Positions 1 through 8,081 of a stretch of DNA of 64,000 nucleotides are shown piece after piece. The notes beneath the pieces were generated by a model, which was not told the origin of the DNA, made no database searches, and saw only the letters and a list, made by a program, of their open reading frames with translations. Each line of letters starts with the position of its first letter. Positions within the stretch are counted from its first letter, which is position 1. The translations under genes were made by a program, and so were the position numbers. Source of the stretch: Hirudo medicinalis (taxonomy: Eukaryota; Annelida; Clitellata; Hirudinida; Hirudinidae); NCBI GenBank assembly GCA_011800805.1, contig MPNW01000217.1:1-64000 (forward strand), read 5' to 3'.

Positions 1-321
1 GAAAACGGTTGAGGGTATTATGGTCGGGGCTACTCATAGCCGTCAGCCACATAAAGCACACATCTCTTTTTAAAAGTTGTTCTATTTTGCGACTGCTGTA
101 CTCATTGCAGATGTAGGCATATACCAGCGCTTTGAGAAGCATACGCCGATGATAGCTGCTTGTTCCGCCTGCTACTAATGCGATCGATGTTGAGTTGATC
201 GATTACGGTATTGATGACCCACACCGGGGTGTGCCTTTTCTACCAACTCTTCCAAATTCAAAGGCAACAACATCCTCTGTTGCTGGTTGTAGGTCTTGAA
301 GATAACGTTTGATTTGCGCAT
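1..321 (-). pseudogene. IS1182-type transposase N-terminus, broken
   Basis: The minus strand from the ATG at 321 reads MRKSNVIFKTYNQQQRMLLP and, after two frame changes around positions 160-230, continues as an N-terminal domain of the type found in IS1182-family transposases (motifs YAYICNEYSSRKIEQLL and MSSPDHNTLNRF). The remainder lies beyond the left edge. No single frame reads through, so the copy is inactive unless the breaks are sequencing errors. Family assignment is from recalled motif similarity. Confidence 0.7.
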
Positions 322-422
322 AATCTTATTAACGTACCAACAATGCCAACACGTACAAACTTAACAGTCTATTTTTATCTATAATGTGTGAATAACCCAC
401 ACCCAAAAAAAGAGGATGCCCT

Positions 423-453
423 TTTGAGACAGCCTCATTTTTTTGTAGGTTTG
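423..453 (+). promoter_or_regulatory. Bacteroidota promoter for the SDR gene
   Basis: A -33 TTTG at 423-426 and a -7 TAGGTTTG at 446-453 are 19 nt apart, matching the Bacteroidota TTTG-N19/20-TAnnTTTG pattern. It ends 24 nt before the ATG at 478 and lies inside the longer open frame, which argues for the internal start. Confidence 0.6.
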
Positions 454-477
454 CTTCCATCAACTTATTTCACACCA

Positions 478-1287
478 ATGAATACTTATTTTAAAGAGAA
501 AGTAGCCGTAGTTACCGGTGGTACAGACGGCATTGGCCGCGCACTTGTGACCGCACTGCTGGCACACGGAGCCAAGGTAGCCACCTGCGGACGTAATCAT
601 GACAAACTATACGAACTTCAGGCTCTTCACCCTTCGCTGCCTTTACACACCTTACTTGCGGATGTAAGCAACGAAGCCGAGTGTAAGACATTGATTGATT
701 CGACCCTACAAGTTTATGGAAGAATAGATCTATTGATAAACAATGCCGGAATCAGTATGCGCGGCTTATTGAAAAATTTAGAGTTGGATGTAATCAAAAA
801 GGTAATGGATATCAATTTCATGGGGTCGGTGTACTGCACCAAATTTGCATTGGCTGCACTCATAGAAAGCAAAGGTACCATTGTTGGCATATCTTCTATT
901 GCTGGCTACAGAGGGCTTCCGGGTAGAACGGGCTATTCTGCCAGTAAGTTTGCACTACAAGGTTTTTTAGAATCGTTAAAAACAGAATTGAAGGACGACG
1001 GCGTGCATGTAATGTGGGTATGCCCCGGTTTCACATCTTCAAAAATAAGAGATCACGCACTCAACGATAAAGGCCAACAGCAAAAAGAAAACCCGATGGA
1101 CGAGGGTAAAATGATGAGTGCCGAAGCCTGTGCCCAATATCTGCTAAAAGCAATCACCAAAAAGAAAAGAGCATTAATACTTACCGCCACCGGAAAAGAA
1201 ACCGTTTTCTTAAACAAATTTTTTCCAAGCCTTGCCGACAAATTGGTACACCGATTTTATTTCAAAAACAAAGAACTGGTTAAATAA
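478..1287 (+). CDS. SDR-family NAD(P)-dependent oxidoreductase
   Basis: This is a classical short-chain dehydrogenase/reductase of 269 residues. It has the Rossmann motif TGGTDGIG near residue 13, NNAG about 80 residues later, an SSIAG serine and the YSASK Tyr/Lys pair. SDRs of this size reduce or oxidise hydroxyl/keto groups with NAD(P)H, usually in the cytoplasm. The substrate cannot be told from sequence. The open frame extends to 388, but the promoter-like element at 423-453 lies in that extension, and MNTYFKEKVAVVTGG is the normal SDR N-terminus, so 478 is preferred. It is transcribed toward the unrelated SAM hydrolase gene. Confidence 0.9.
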   Translation: MNTYFKEKVAVVTGGTDGIGRALVTALLAHGAKVATCGRNHDKLYELQALHPSLPLHTLLADVSNEAECKTLIDSTLQVYGRIDLLINNAGISMRGLLKNLELDVIKKVMDINFMGSVYCTKFALAALIESKGTIVGISSIAGYRGLPGRTGYSASKFALQGFLESLKTELKDDGVHVMWVCPGFTSSKIRDHALNDKGQQQKENPMDEGKMMSAEACAQYLLKAITKKKRALILTATGKETVFLNKFFPSLADKLVHRFYFKNKELVK

Positions 1288-1381
1288 TAATCCGATCATA
1301 GGTAATATGATCCATACTATTGTCAAAAAAAGATAAATTGCATCGAAAACACATACTACAAGCCATCGGCACTAACGTATA

Positions 1382-2209
1382 ATGAATTTTGTGACACTCA
1401 CATCGGACATTGGGCACAACGACTACCTTATAGGAGCTATAAAAGCACAGTTGCTGCAAGCCTGTACCGATGTGCATTTGATAGATATTTCACACAATAT
1501 TGCTCCCTTCAACTTTCCGCAGGCATCGTATGTATGTCGCGGAGCCTTTCAAAATTTTCCCGAATTTACCTACCATATTATATTGGTGAACCTATTCGAT
1601 AAAAAACCCGAAAACCTACTATTGGCCTTTCATAAAAATCAATACATTTTTTGTGCAGATAATGGATTGCTCAGTATGATTTTAGAAGAAAAACCAGATA
1701 TGGTAATGGGTTTGAAACTTGATAAAAATGCCACCAAAAACACCCTGTATTGCACCCAAATAATTGCCCAAACAATAGGCAGATTATCGAACGGAGAACC
1801 CATTCAAAAAATCGGTTCACCCGATATCAATTTTGTAGAAAAAAACCCATTATTTCCGTTTGAAACCACTGATTATATAGAGGCGCAAATCATCTTCATA
1901 GACAATTTTGAAAATGTGGTAGTAAACATCACAAAGAAACAATTTGAAGAACAACGAAAAGGCCGACAATTTAAAATCGTTTTTTTACGAGACGAAATCA
2001 TCAATAAAATAAATGAAACCTACGCCGATGTGCCTGAAGGCGAAAAATTGGCTTTATTTAATAGTGCCAATTATTTGGAAATAGCCGTAAACAAAGGAAA
2101 CGCCGCAGGGCTCTTTGGTTTAAAAGGATTTTCTGATAAGGCAGGGCGTTCGTCAACCATTATCCAAAACCAACTTCTTTATCAAACCGTAAAGGTACAT
2201 TTTACGTAA
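1382..2209 (+). CDS. SAM hydroxide adenosyltransferase (DUF62 family)
   Basis: The protein of 275 residues begins MNFVTLTSDIGHNDYLIGAIKA, with the TxDxG..D..G signature of the SAM hydrolase/fluorinase fold, and has a CADNGLLSMIL segment. Relatives use hydroxide to cleave S-adenosylmethionine to adenosine and methionine. Fluorinases and chlorinases are rare members, and nothing here suggests halogenation. Length is typical. It ends convergently 38 nt from argC. The cellular role of this family in Bacteroidota is not settled. Confidence 0.9.
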   Translation: MNFVTLTSDIGHNDYLIGAIKAQLLQACTDVHLIDISHNIAPFNFPQASYVCRGAFQNFPEFTYHIILVNLFDKKPENLLLAFHKNQYIFCADNGLLSMILEEKPDMVMGLKLDKNATKNTLYCTQIIAQTIGRLSNGEPIQKIGSPDINFVEKNPLFPFETTDYIEAQIIFIDNFENVVVNITKKQFEEQRKGRQFKIVFLRDEIINKINETYADVPEGEKLALFNSANYLEIAVNKGNAAGLFGLKGFSDKAGRSSTIIQNQLLYQTVKVHFT

Positions 2210-2247
2210 AGTCGTTTCTCCCACAAAAGATAGCCGAAAACGTATTA

Positions 2248-3228
2248 TTAAAAAGCGATGGGCTTCGTCCTCAATCCAAGCGTTTCTTCTATCCCAAACA
2301 TCAAGTTCATATTTTGCACGGCTTGACCACTGGCGCCCTTTAGCAGATTATCTAAGGTAGAGTGTATCACTAAATTGTTGCCCGCCTTTTCCAAGTTTAG
2401 TACAACTTTATTGGTATTGACCACCTGTTTCAAAAATATGGGAGCGCGGCTTACGTTTGTAAAAGGATGACCGTTATAAAAATCATCAAACAGGGTGAAT
2501 AATTCTTCCAACGATAGATCTGTGGCGACGGCAGAACTTACAAATATACCACGGGTAAAATCACCGCGCCAAGGTACGAAGTTCAGTTCCATATCGCTAT
2601 GAGGTTGCAATTGGCGCAGCGTTTCTCCTATTTCTCCCAAATGCTGATGAGTAAGCGTTTTATACGCTTGAATGTTATTGGCCCGCCAACTAAAGTGAGA
2701 AGTAACGCTTAGCGATTGGCCGGCACCGGTGCTTCCGGTGATACCAGTGGTGTAAATGTCTTTCAACAAACCTGCTTTTGCCAGTGGCAATAGGCCTAAT
2801 TGAATAGTGGTAGCAAAGCATCCGGGATTGGAAATATTATTGGCTTTTTTGATTTCATCCCTACATAGCTCGGGTAGGCCATATACGAATGTGCGATTCG
2901 TGGCATTTTGTACACTGTCTTTTTTCAGCCTGAAATCGTTGGCAAGGTCTATTATTTTGATGCGCCCGTCTATTTTATTTTCTTGCAAAAACCGGGTGGA
3001 TTCGCCATGTCCAAGGCATAAAAATAAACAATCGATATCCTGGGTGAACGTACCGGTGAACTTCAGCGAGGTATCTCCAATAAGGTCTTTATGTACTTCG
3101 TAAATAAATTTGCCGGCATTGCTTCGGCTATGAATGAAGGCAATATTCACCATTGGATGGTTGATAAGCACTCTTATTAACTCACCTCCGGTGTAGCCGG
3201 CTCCTCCTATAATTCCTACATTGATCAT
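2248..3228 (-). CDS. argC: N-acetyl-gamma-glutamyl-phosphate reductase
   Basis: ArgC reduces N-acetylglutamyl-5-phosphate to the semialdehyde with NADPH, the third step of arginine synthesis. The 326 residues open with the nucleotide-binding IGGAGYTGGEL and carry the catalytic cysteine in SNPGCFATT (Cys137). It follows argG on the same strand after 71 nt, so it is probably the last gene of a GNAT-argG-argC transcript. The argD, argB and argF genes that often follow in Bacteroidota are not in this window. Confidence 0.95.
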   Translation of the reverse strand: MINVGIIGGAGYTGGELIRVLINHPMVNIAFIHSRSNAGKFIYEVHKDLIGDTSLKFTGTFTQDIDCLFLCLGHGESTRFLQENKIDGRIKIIDLANDFRLKKDSVQNATNRTFVYGLPELCRDEIKKANNISNPGCFATTIQLGLLPLAKAGLLKDIYTTGITGSTGAGQSLSVTSHFSWRANNIQAYKTLTHQHLGEIGETLRQLQPHSDMELNFVPWRGDFTRGIFVSSAVATDLSLEELFTLFDDFYNGHPFTNVSRAPIFLKQVVNTNKVVLNLEKAGNNLVIHSTLDNLLKGASGQAVQNMNLMFGIEETLGLRTKPIAF

Positions 3229-3299
3229 TGCTTATGGTTTGAAACAAAAATAAGATGGTGGTATTCTACGCCTTCGACATATTATCTACTTGTTTAGAA

Positions 3300-4517
3300 C
3301 TAATATTCACTTGCGTTTTTGTTGTTTGCGCTTTCTTTTACCAGATGGTAAATCGCTGTTTGATTTCCGAAGATACGCGTAAAGCCTTTTACATCATCGG
3401 CGGTATACCCGGCATTCATTTCGCCATAGCTCCCAAATGCGCTGTTCATGAGGTCGTAGCCGCTTTCTATTCCTATTATTTGAAATCGATAAGGGTATAG
3501 CTGAATAAATACTTTGCCGGTTACGTTGCGTTGGCTACTTTCCAAATAGGCTTCCATGTCACGCATTACGGGGTCTAATATTTGGCCTTCGTGCAGCCAG
3601 TTACCATAAAACTGGGCTATTTGGTCTTTACATTGTAGCTGCCATTTGGTTAATACGTGTTTTTCCAATGCATGGTGACCTTTGAGTATTAAAATAGGTG
3701 CGGCAGCTTCAAAACCTACGCGGCCCTTGATGCCAATAATGGTGTCGCCCACATGTATATCGCGGCCAATGCCATAAGGGCCGGCAATCGATTGAAGATA
3801 TTGGACGGCTTCTACCGGATGGTCGAAACGTTTGTTGTTGACTTTCAACAATTCACCCTTATCAAAATCAAGCACTACTCCTTCCGAACCTGTTTGGGTT
3901 ATTTGAGTAGGCCAGGCTTCTTCTGGCAAAACCCCTTTTGAGTTCAGCGTTTCCTTTCCGCCTACACTGGTACCCCACAGACCCTTATTGATGGAGTATG
4001 CTACTTTTGCGAAGTTCATGTCTACCTCTTTGCTTTTCAGATATTCGATTTCTGCTTCGCGGCTTAGTTGTAAGTCGCGAATGGGGGTTATTATTTCGGT
4101 TTCGGGTGCAATGATGTTCAATATCATATCAAAGCGCACTTGGTCGTTTCCGGCACCGGTGCTTCCGTGCGCGACGGCATCTGCACGCATACTTTTGGCG
4201 TATTCGGCAATGTGGAGTGCCTGACTTAACCTTTCGGCAGATACGCTAAGCGGATAAGTGCCGTTTTTAAGCACATTGCCAAATATTAAATATTTTATGA
4301 TGGAACTGTAATATTTTTTAACGGCGTTTACGGTTTTGTGCGATTTTACACCCAGCTTTTTGGCGTGTACTTCTATTGCATCCAGTTCTTCATTACTAAA
4401 GCCGCCCGTGTTTACGATGATGCTGTGTACTTCGTATCCTTTCTCTTCGGTGAGGTATTTTACACAAAAAGATGTATCTAATCCTCCGCTGAAACCAAGA
4501 ACTACTTTTTTAGACAT
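3300..4517 (-). CDS. argG: argininosuccinate synthase
   Basis: ArgG joins citrulline and aspartate with ATP to give argininosuccinate. The 405-residue protein starts with the PP-loop FSGGLDTS (residues 9-16) and has the HGSTGAGNDQVRFD segment that binds citrulline and aspartate. The ATG at 4517 follows the GNAT gene by 17 nt, and argC lies 71 nt downstream, so the three genes look like one operon. Length and motifs are normal. Confidence 0.97.
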   Translation of the reverse strand: MSKKVVLGFSGGLDTSFCVKYLTEEKGYEVHSIIVNTGGFSNEELDAIEVHAKKLGVKSHKTVNAVKKYYSSIIKYLIFGNVLKNGTYPLSVSAERLSQALHIAEYAKSMRADAVAHGSTGAGNDQVRFDMILNIIAPETEIITPIRDLQLSREAEIEYLKSKEVDMNFAKVAYSINKGLWGTSVGGKETLNSKGVLPEEAWPTQITQTGSEGVVLDFDKGELLKVNNKRFDHPVEAVQYLQSIAGPYGIGRDIHVGDTIIGIKGRVGFEAAAPILILKGHHALEKHVLTKWQLQCKDQIAQFYGNWLHEGQILDPVMRDMEAYLESSQRNVTGKVFIQLYPYRFQIIGIESGYDLMNSAFGSYGEMNAGYTADDVKGFTRIFGNQTAIYHLVKESANNKNASEY

Positions 4518-4534
4518 TTTTTATAAATTATTTT

Positions 4535-5236
4535 TTAATGAAATAGTGCGTTGAAAAATACTTTTAGTGAAGAGCCTTTCCCTTTTTCTTTTCGCAGAAA
4601 GTGTTTTAAAAATTTCCATTGTTTAAATCGGAGTAGTCTTTCAAAACCAGGTTTATTTTCTTCAAAAAATGCTTTTGTTTCTTCAGGGGCGTAATGATCC
4701 TTGGGATCGTAAAGCATGGCAGTGCACATACAGTTTTTACGATCTTTGCTCATCAATATTTCGTAATTGATGCAGCTTTTACAACCAGCCCAAAACTCTT
4801 CATCTTGTGTCAGTTCCGAATAGGTTACCGGCTCGTAGCCCAGTTCGCTATTAATTTTCATAACTGCCAATCCTGTAGTAAGCCCAAAGATTTTTGCGTT
4901 GGGATATAGTTTTCTACTTAAATCAAAAATAGTATGTTTTATTTTTTTAGCAACCCCACTTTTGCGGAATTCGGGCGAAACAATCAGACCTGAATTGGCC
5001 ACATATTCTCCGTGACTCCAGGTTTCTATATAGCAAAAGCCTACCCACTGGCCGCTACTGGCAATCGCTACCACCGATTTCCCTTCGTCTATCTTTTTTT
5101 TTATATATTCCGGGCTACGCTTGGCGATACCAGTGCCGCGTGCCTTGGCCGATGATTCCATTTCATCGGTGATGATGGCTGCATATTTTTTGTCTTCCGG
5201 TATCGCAACTCTAACAATGATTTCCTGATTCTCCAC
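4535..5236 (-). CDS. GNAT acetyltransferase, probable arginine-pathway N-acetylglutamate synthase
   Basis: This 233-residue GNAT protein is first in the arg operon. It contains the acetyl-CoA-binding region SPEFRKSGVAKKIKHTIF near residues 90-105, and a cysteine-bearing stretch (CKSCINYE, CMCTAML) in the second half. Genes of this type sit ahead of argG in many Bacteroidota and probably supply N-acetylglutamate in place of a classical ArgA. That assignment rests on context. The start is GTG at 5236, since an in-frame stop lies upstream with no intervening ATG. A 250-nt leader containing a hairpin precedes it. Confidence 0.8.
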   Translation of the reverse strand: MENQEIIVRVAIPEDKKYAAIITDEMESSAKARGTGIAKRSPEYIKKKIDEGKSVVAIASSGQWVGFCYIETWSHGEYVANSGLIVSPEFRKSGVAKKIKHTIFDLSRKLYPNAKIFGLTTGLAVMKINSELGYEPVTYSELTQDEEFWAGCKSCINYEILMSKDRKNCMCTAMLYDPKDHYAPEETKAFFEENKPGFERLLRFKQWKFLKHFLRKEKGKGSSLKVFFNALFH

Positions 5237-5302
5237 TACTGGGTATGTTGTTGAAATGGTGGGGCGCCTGCCCTAATGTTTTTTTATTTTGGAGGGAGTT
5301 CA

Positions 5303-5338
5303 CTGACAGGTACCTGTGGCATAAGGTCGGCCTGTCAG
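5303..5338 (-). promoter_or_regulatory. hairpin in the leader of the arg operon
   Basis: CTGACAGG (5303-5310) and CCTGTCAG (5331-5338) are perfect inverted arms, and an inner ACCT/AGGT pair extends the stem. The left arm also belongs to a 12-bp palindrome, ACAGGTACCTGT (5306-5317), so two alternative folds are possible. There is no T-run, so it is not a plain terminator. A possible minus-strand -7 TAAATTTG lies at 5489-5496 without a clear -33. Confidence 0.4.
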
Positions 5339-5550
5339 CCTATACGATCATATTGTGGGCGTGGAGAGAAAATAAAAACATCAAAACCTACGGCATATAC
5401 CCCCATTTTTACCAACGGATGAGGTTCTGACTGTATGTTATATTTTGAAATATTGTCCATTGAAAAACAAATAGTATTTTTAGAGCCGCAAATTTAGTGC
5501 AATAAATTAATACCGTGTTATTAAATTTTCATCGAATTAAAAAATTTTGT

Positions 5551-5997
5551 ATGCCGATAGAACCCGTTCCTACCGCTTATATAAGCCCCAAAAGACGGGG
5601 TGAGTGTCTCAAGCATATTATACTTTTACTGCTATTGGTCATCACGGTAACCTCTGGATACGTTTATTGGAAGTTTTATTACCCCTATACGTCGGACGGT
5701 GTAAAGTCGGGTTATTTGAATTTTTCCGTAGAAAGAGGCCAAATATTTAAAACTTTTGAAGGCAAGTTAATACAGGAGGGGATTCTCGGTTCGGCTACTG
5801 GTGGCGTTCAGTCGAACGAATTTGAGTTTTCAATAAAAGACAAAAAAATATTTGATGTGTTGAAAATGAATTCGGGCAAGCGGTTCGATCTTCATTATAA
5901 AGAGTACAACGGAGTGCTTCCCTGGCGCGGCAACACCCGCTATATTGTGGACAGTATTATTTCAATGAAAGAAGTAGCTCCACCCTCAGGCTTTTAG
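5551..5997 (+). CDS. conserved Bacteroidota membrane-anchored protein, function unknown
   Basis: After a short cytoplasmic basic stretch (SPKRRGECLKH) comes one membrane segment (IILLLLLVITVTSGYVYW), then about 110 residues predicted outside the membrane with SDGVKSGYLNFSVERGQIFKTFEGKL and VDSIISMKE. Similar small single-pass proteins are common in Bacteroidota and have no established role. The ATG at 5551 (MPIEPVP) is preferred to the GTG at 5515. The gene ends convergently and overlaps the 3' end of the methylase gene by 12 bp. Confidence 0.7.
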   Translation: MPIEPVPTAYISPKRRGECLKHIILLLLLVITVTSGYVYWKFYYPYTSDGVKSGYLNFSVERGQIFKTFEGKLIQEGILGSATGGVQSNEFEFSIKDKKIFDVLKMNSGKRFDLHYKEYNGVLPWRGNTRYIVDSIISMKEVAPPSGF

Positions 5998-6675
5998 CAA
6001 AAAGATAGCCGGTTTTTTATGTAGGTCGATGGAATGCTGTTTCCATTGTGCAAGGGTTTGAGTTTTAATATACTCGTCGGGTGCTGTTATATTTACGGCT
6101 ACGCACAGCAGGGTAGTGGATTGTCCGTTCTTGAGCAAGGTTTTAAACATTTGATGATTGCGATACGGCGTTTCTATAAAAATTTGCGTACTGTTTTTCT
6201 TTTGTGATTCAGTTTCTAATTCTTTTATTGCTTTTATTCTTTGCAGATTGTCGATGGGCAAATACCCCACAAAGGCAAATTGCTGCCCACTCATGCCGCT
6301 AGCCATTAATGCCAGCAAAATAGAACTGGGGCCTACCAATGGAACTACTGTAGCATTCAATTGCTGTGCAGTCGCGACCAATAGCTGACCGGGATCGGCT
6401 ACACCGGGGCAGCCCGCCTCGCTAATGATGCCGATGGTTTTTCCTTCTTTTACTTTGTTGCAGAATGCTTGCAACACTGCTTCCTCTACCTTGCCAATAA
6501 CAATCCATTCGTAATTGTCTATCACTATTTCTTTTTTCAACTGCTTTAAATAGCGGCGGGCCGATCGTTCGTTTTCGACAAAAAAAACATTGCATTTTTC
6601 CACTGCTTCCAAAATATAAGCCGGCAACACATGCAGCGCATTCTCGTAAAGAAAAGTAGGTATTAGGTATATCAA
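5986..6675 (-). CDS. RsmI-like SAM-dependent methyltransferase (tetrapyrrole methylase fold)
   Basis: The 229-residue protein has the tetrapyrrole-methylase landmarks: MIYLIPTFLYENALHVLP at the N-terminus, ENERSARRYLK, the SAM-binding SEAGCPGVADPG, and PLVGPSSILLALMASG. RsmI proper 2'-O-methylates C1402 of 16S rRNA and is usually longer. This shorter Bacteroidota form is a paralogue whose substrate is unproven. A minus-strand -7 element TACTTTTG lies at 6716-6723, about 40 nt upstream of the ATG. Confidence 0.8.
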   Translation of the reverse strand: MIYLIPTFLYENALHVLPAYILEAVEKCNVFFVENERSARRYLKQLKKEIVIDNYEWIVIGKVEEAVLQAFCNKVKEGKTIGIISEAGCPGVADPGQLLVATAQQLNATVVPLVGPSSILLALMASGMSGQQFAFVGYLPIDNLQRIKAIKELETESQKKNSTQIFIETPYRNHQMFKTLLKNGQSTTLLCVAVNITAPDEYIKTQTLAQWKQHSIDLHKKPAIFLLKA

Positions 6676-6894
6676 TTCGAAAAAAATTAAACGTTGTTAC
6701 AAAAAAGGTTTCCGTCAAAAGTACTGGAAACTACATACCTATGATATGGTTATTTAGTTTCTTCTTTTATAATCTACACTACCGCAGCCTGCGGGCACCA
6801 TAGTTCGGCATATATACCGTTGATAGAAGGGTTTGATGTCGGTACGTTCGTTCGGTGGGTGGGTAACACCAACAACGGCGGCTCCCACCATACT

Positions 6895-7385
6895 GCGGAT
6901 AAACGGCAAAGAAATCGCCACGCAGATAATAAACAACAGCAGGTCACTACGGCCTCCTCCCTAAAAACCATTCTTTTAAAAGTTACGAAGGCAACAAGAA
7001 AGCAAGAAAGTAAAAGGAGTCAAAAACAGCATGTGGTTGTAGATAAGAACGGTTCTCTGTTCGCGGTAATGCTTACTGTGGCGCATATTCATGACAGCAT
7101 AGATAGTCATGCTATTGATGCGGTTTCACAGCATTAAAACAATTATTGCCGATGGCGGTTATTGCGGTGCTATTGTAAATGAGGTTAAGCAAAAGTTCAA
7201 CTACATCTTGCAGATAGTAGTCGTAACGGCCTATATACCATAGTTTTAAGCCAATTCATAAACGTTGGATTGTAAAAGAACATTTTCCTAGTTTCGCAAT
7301 GAGCGCAGACTGTGCCGAAATGATGAACGACCAATGAAATCGGCTGACAAAATTGCACTTATTACCTGAACGCGCAAGGCTCTGA
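6895..7385 (+). pseudogene. IS5-family transposase, decayed
   Basis: Pieces of a DDE transposase appear in order in different frames. YEGNKKARK begins at 6984. HVVVDKNGSLFAVMLTVAHI (about 7030-7090) is the second catalytic Asp region. KTIIADGGYCGAIVNEVKQK (about 7136-7195) is followed by KRWIVKEHF and RNERRLCRNDERP near 7260-7330, which resemble the C-terminal WVVERTF..RRL(S/C)K block. At least three frame changes and several stops separate them. The stretch 6754-6980 before it is poorly recognisable, and no terminal repeats were found. Confidence 0.65.
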
Positions 7386-7420
7386 CATTTCAAATAATTC
7401 AGCTAAACAGCAAGCCTTAA

Positions 7421-7447
7421 ATAAAAAAGTTCCGAAAATTTCGGAAC
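7421..7447 (-). terminator. Rho-independent terminator of the small secreted protein gene
   Basis: GTTCCGAAA and TTTCGGAAC (7429-7447) are perfect arms around a one-base centre. Read on the minus strand they are followed by TTTTTTAT. It lies 30 nt past the stop of the gene at 7478-7840. Confidence 0.8.
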
Positions 7448-7477
7448 CTCGCGTATTACATTGAAAATGAAAACCAG

Positions 7478-7840
7478 TTACTTTCCAGAATAATTCCTTA
7501 AAAGTTCGTTGGGGTTAAAGGTAAGTTTACTTAAAATTGCTGTCTTCTTCTGTTGGGGCAATTGAAGTCCATTGGACGGGTTTTGTATAGAAAATGTCCC
7601 GCCATAATTAACACAACCGTTGTCAGACGCAGGATTTGAGTTGATAAGATTTTCGCCTTTGAAGCATATCCCCGATCGCAAAGAAAAAGAATGATGTTGT
7701 TTGATAGTTCTATTCTCCAAAGAAAAACCCTTGGGCTTCTCTTTCCCAAAATCCTCAACACTATTGGCTTCTACTCCGGCAAATGCCATCATGGAAACTG
7801 AGAGGATGAAAAATGCGTTTAAAATAATTGTTTTAATCAT
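7478..7840 (-). CDS. small secreted protein of unknown function
   Basis: This protein of 120 residues has a clear signal peptide (IILNAFFILSVSMMAFAG) and no domain I recognise. The mature part is polar, with two cysteines (GICFKGE, NGCVNYGG) that could form a disulfide after export. Gene reality is supported by a strong terminator just downstream, and by a -7 element TACCTTTG (plus-strand CAAAGGTA at 7863-7870) 22 nt upstream of the ATG. It is divergent from the TPR gene. Confidence 0.6.
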   Translation of the reverse strand: MIKTIILNAFFILSVSMMAFAGVEANSVEDFGKEKPKGFSLENRTIKQHHSFSLRSGICFKGENLINSNPASDNGCVNYGGTFSIQNPSNGLQLPQQKKTAILSKLTFNPNELLRNYSGK

Positions 7841-7862
7841 AAGATATTATTAAAGGGTGATG

Positions 7863-7896
7863 CAAAGGTACTATATTTTATATTAAGTAAGACAAA
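7863..7896 (-). promoter_or_regulatory. promoter of the small secreted protein gene
   Basis: On the minus strand a -33 TTTG (7893-7896) and -7 TACCTTTG (7863-7870) are separated by 22 nt, slightly longer than the usual 19-21. The -7 ends 22 nt before the ATG. Confidence 0.5.
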
Positions 7897-7967
7897 CTTT
7901 AGATTTTTTTTAACAAATGTAAAAATAGCAATCATACTGTCAGAAATAAATCATTCAATTTGGAGAA

Positions 7968-7975
7968 TAATTTTG
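7968..7975 (+). promoter_or_regulatory. -7 element ahead of the TPR gene
   Basis: TAATTTTG matches the Bacteroidota TAnnTTTG -7 consensus and lies 106 nt upstream of the TPR gene. No good -33 TTTG is seen at the expected distance, so this is tentative. Confidence 0.4.
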
Positions 7976-8081
7976 CACATTTGTAGGAAAATTCAGCCAT
8001 TGTTGAATTGTTAAACAAATATAACTTAGCTTGGAAGAAGATGATATGAGAGAGATGATAAAAATTTAAACCGGAGGAGCT

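Noticed and set aside
6754..6936. Minus-strand open frames opposite the IS5-type remnant
   Set aside because: No recognisable protein family, and they overlap decayed transposase sequence on the other strand.
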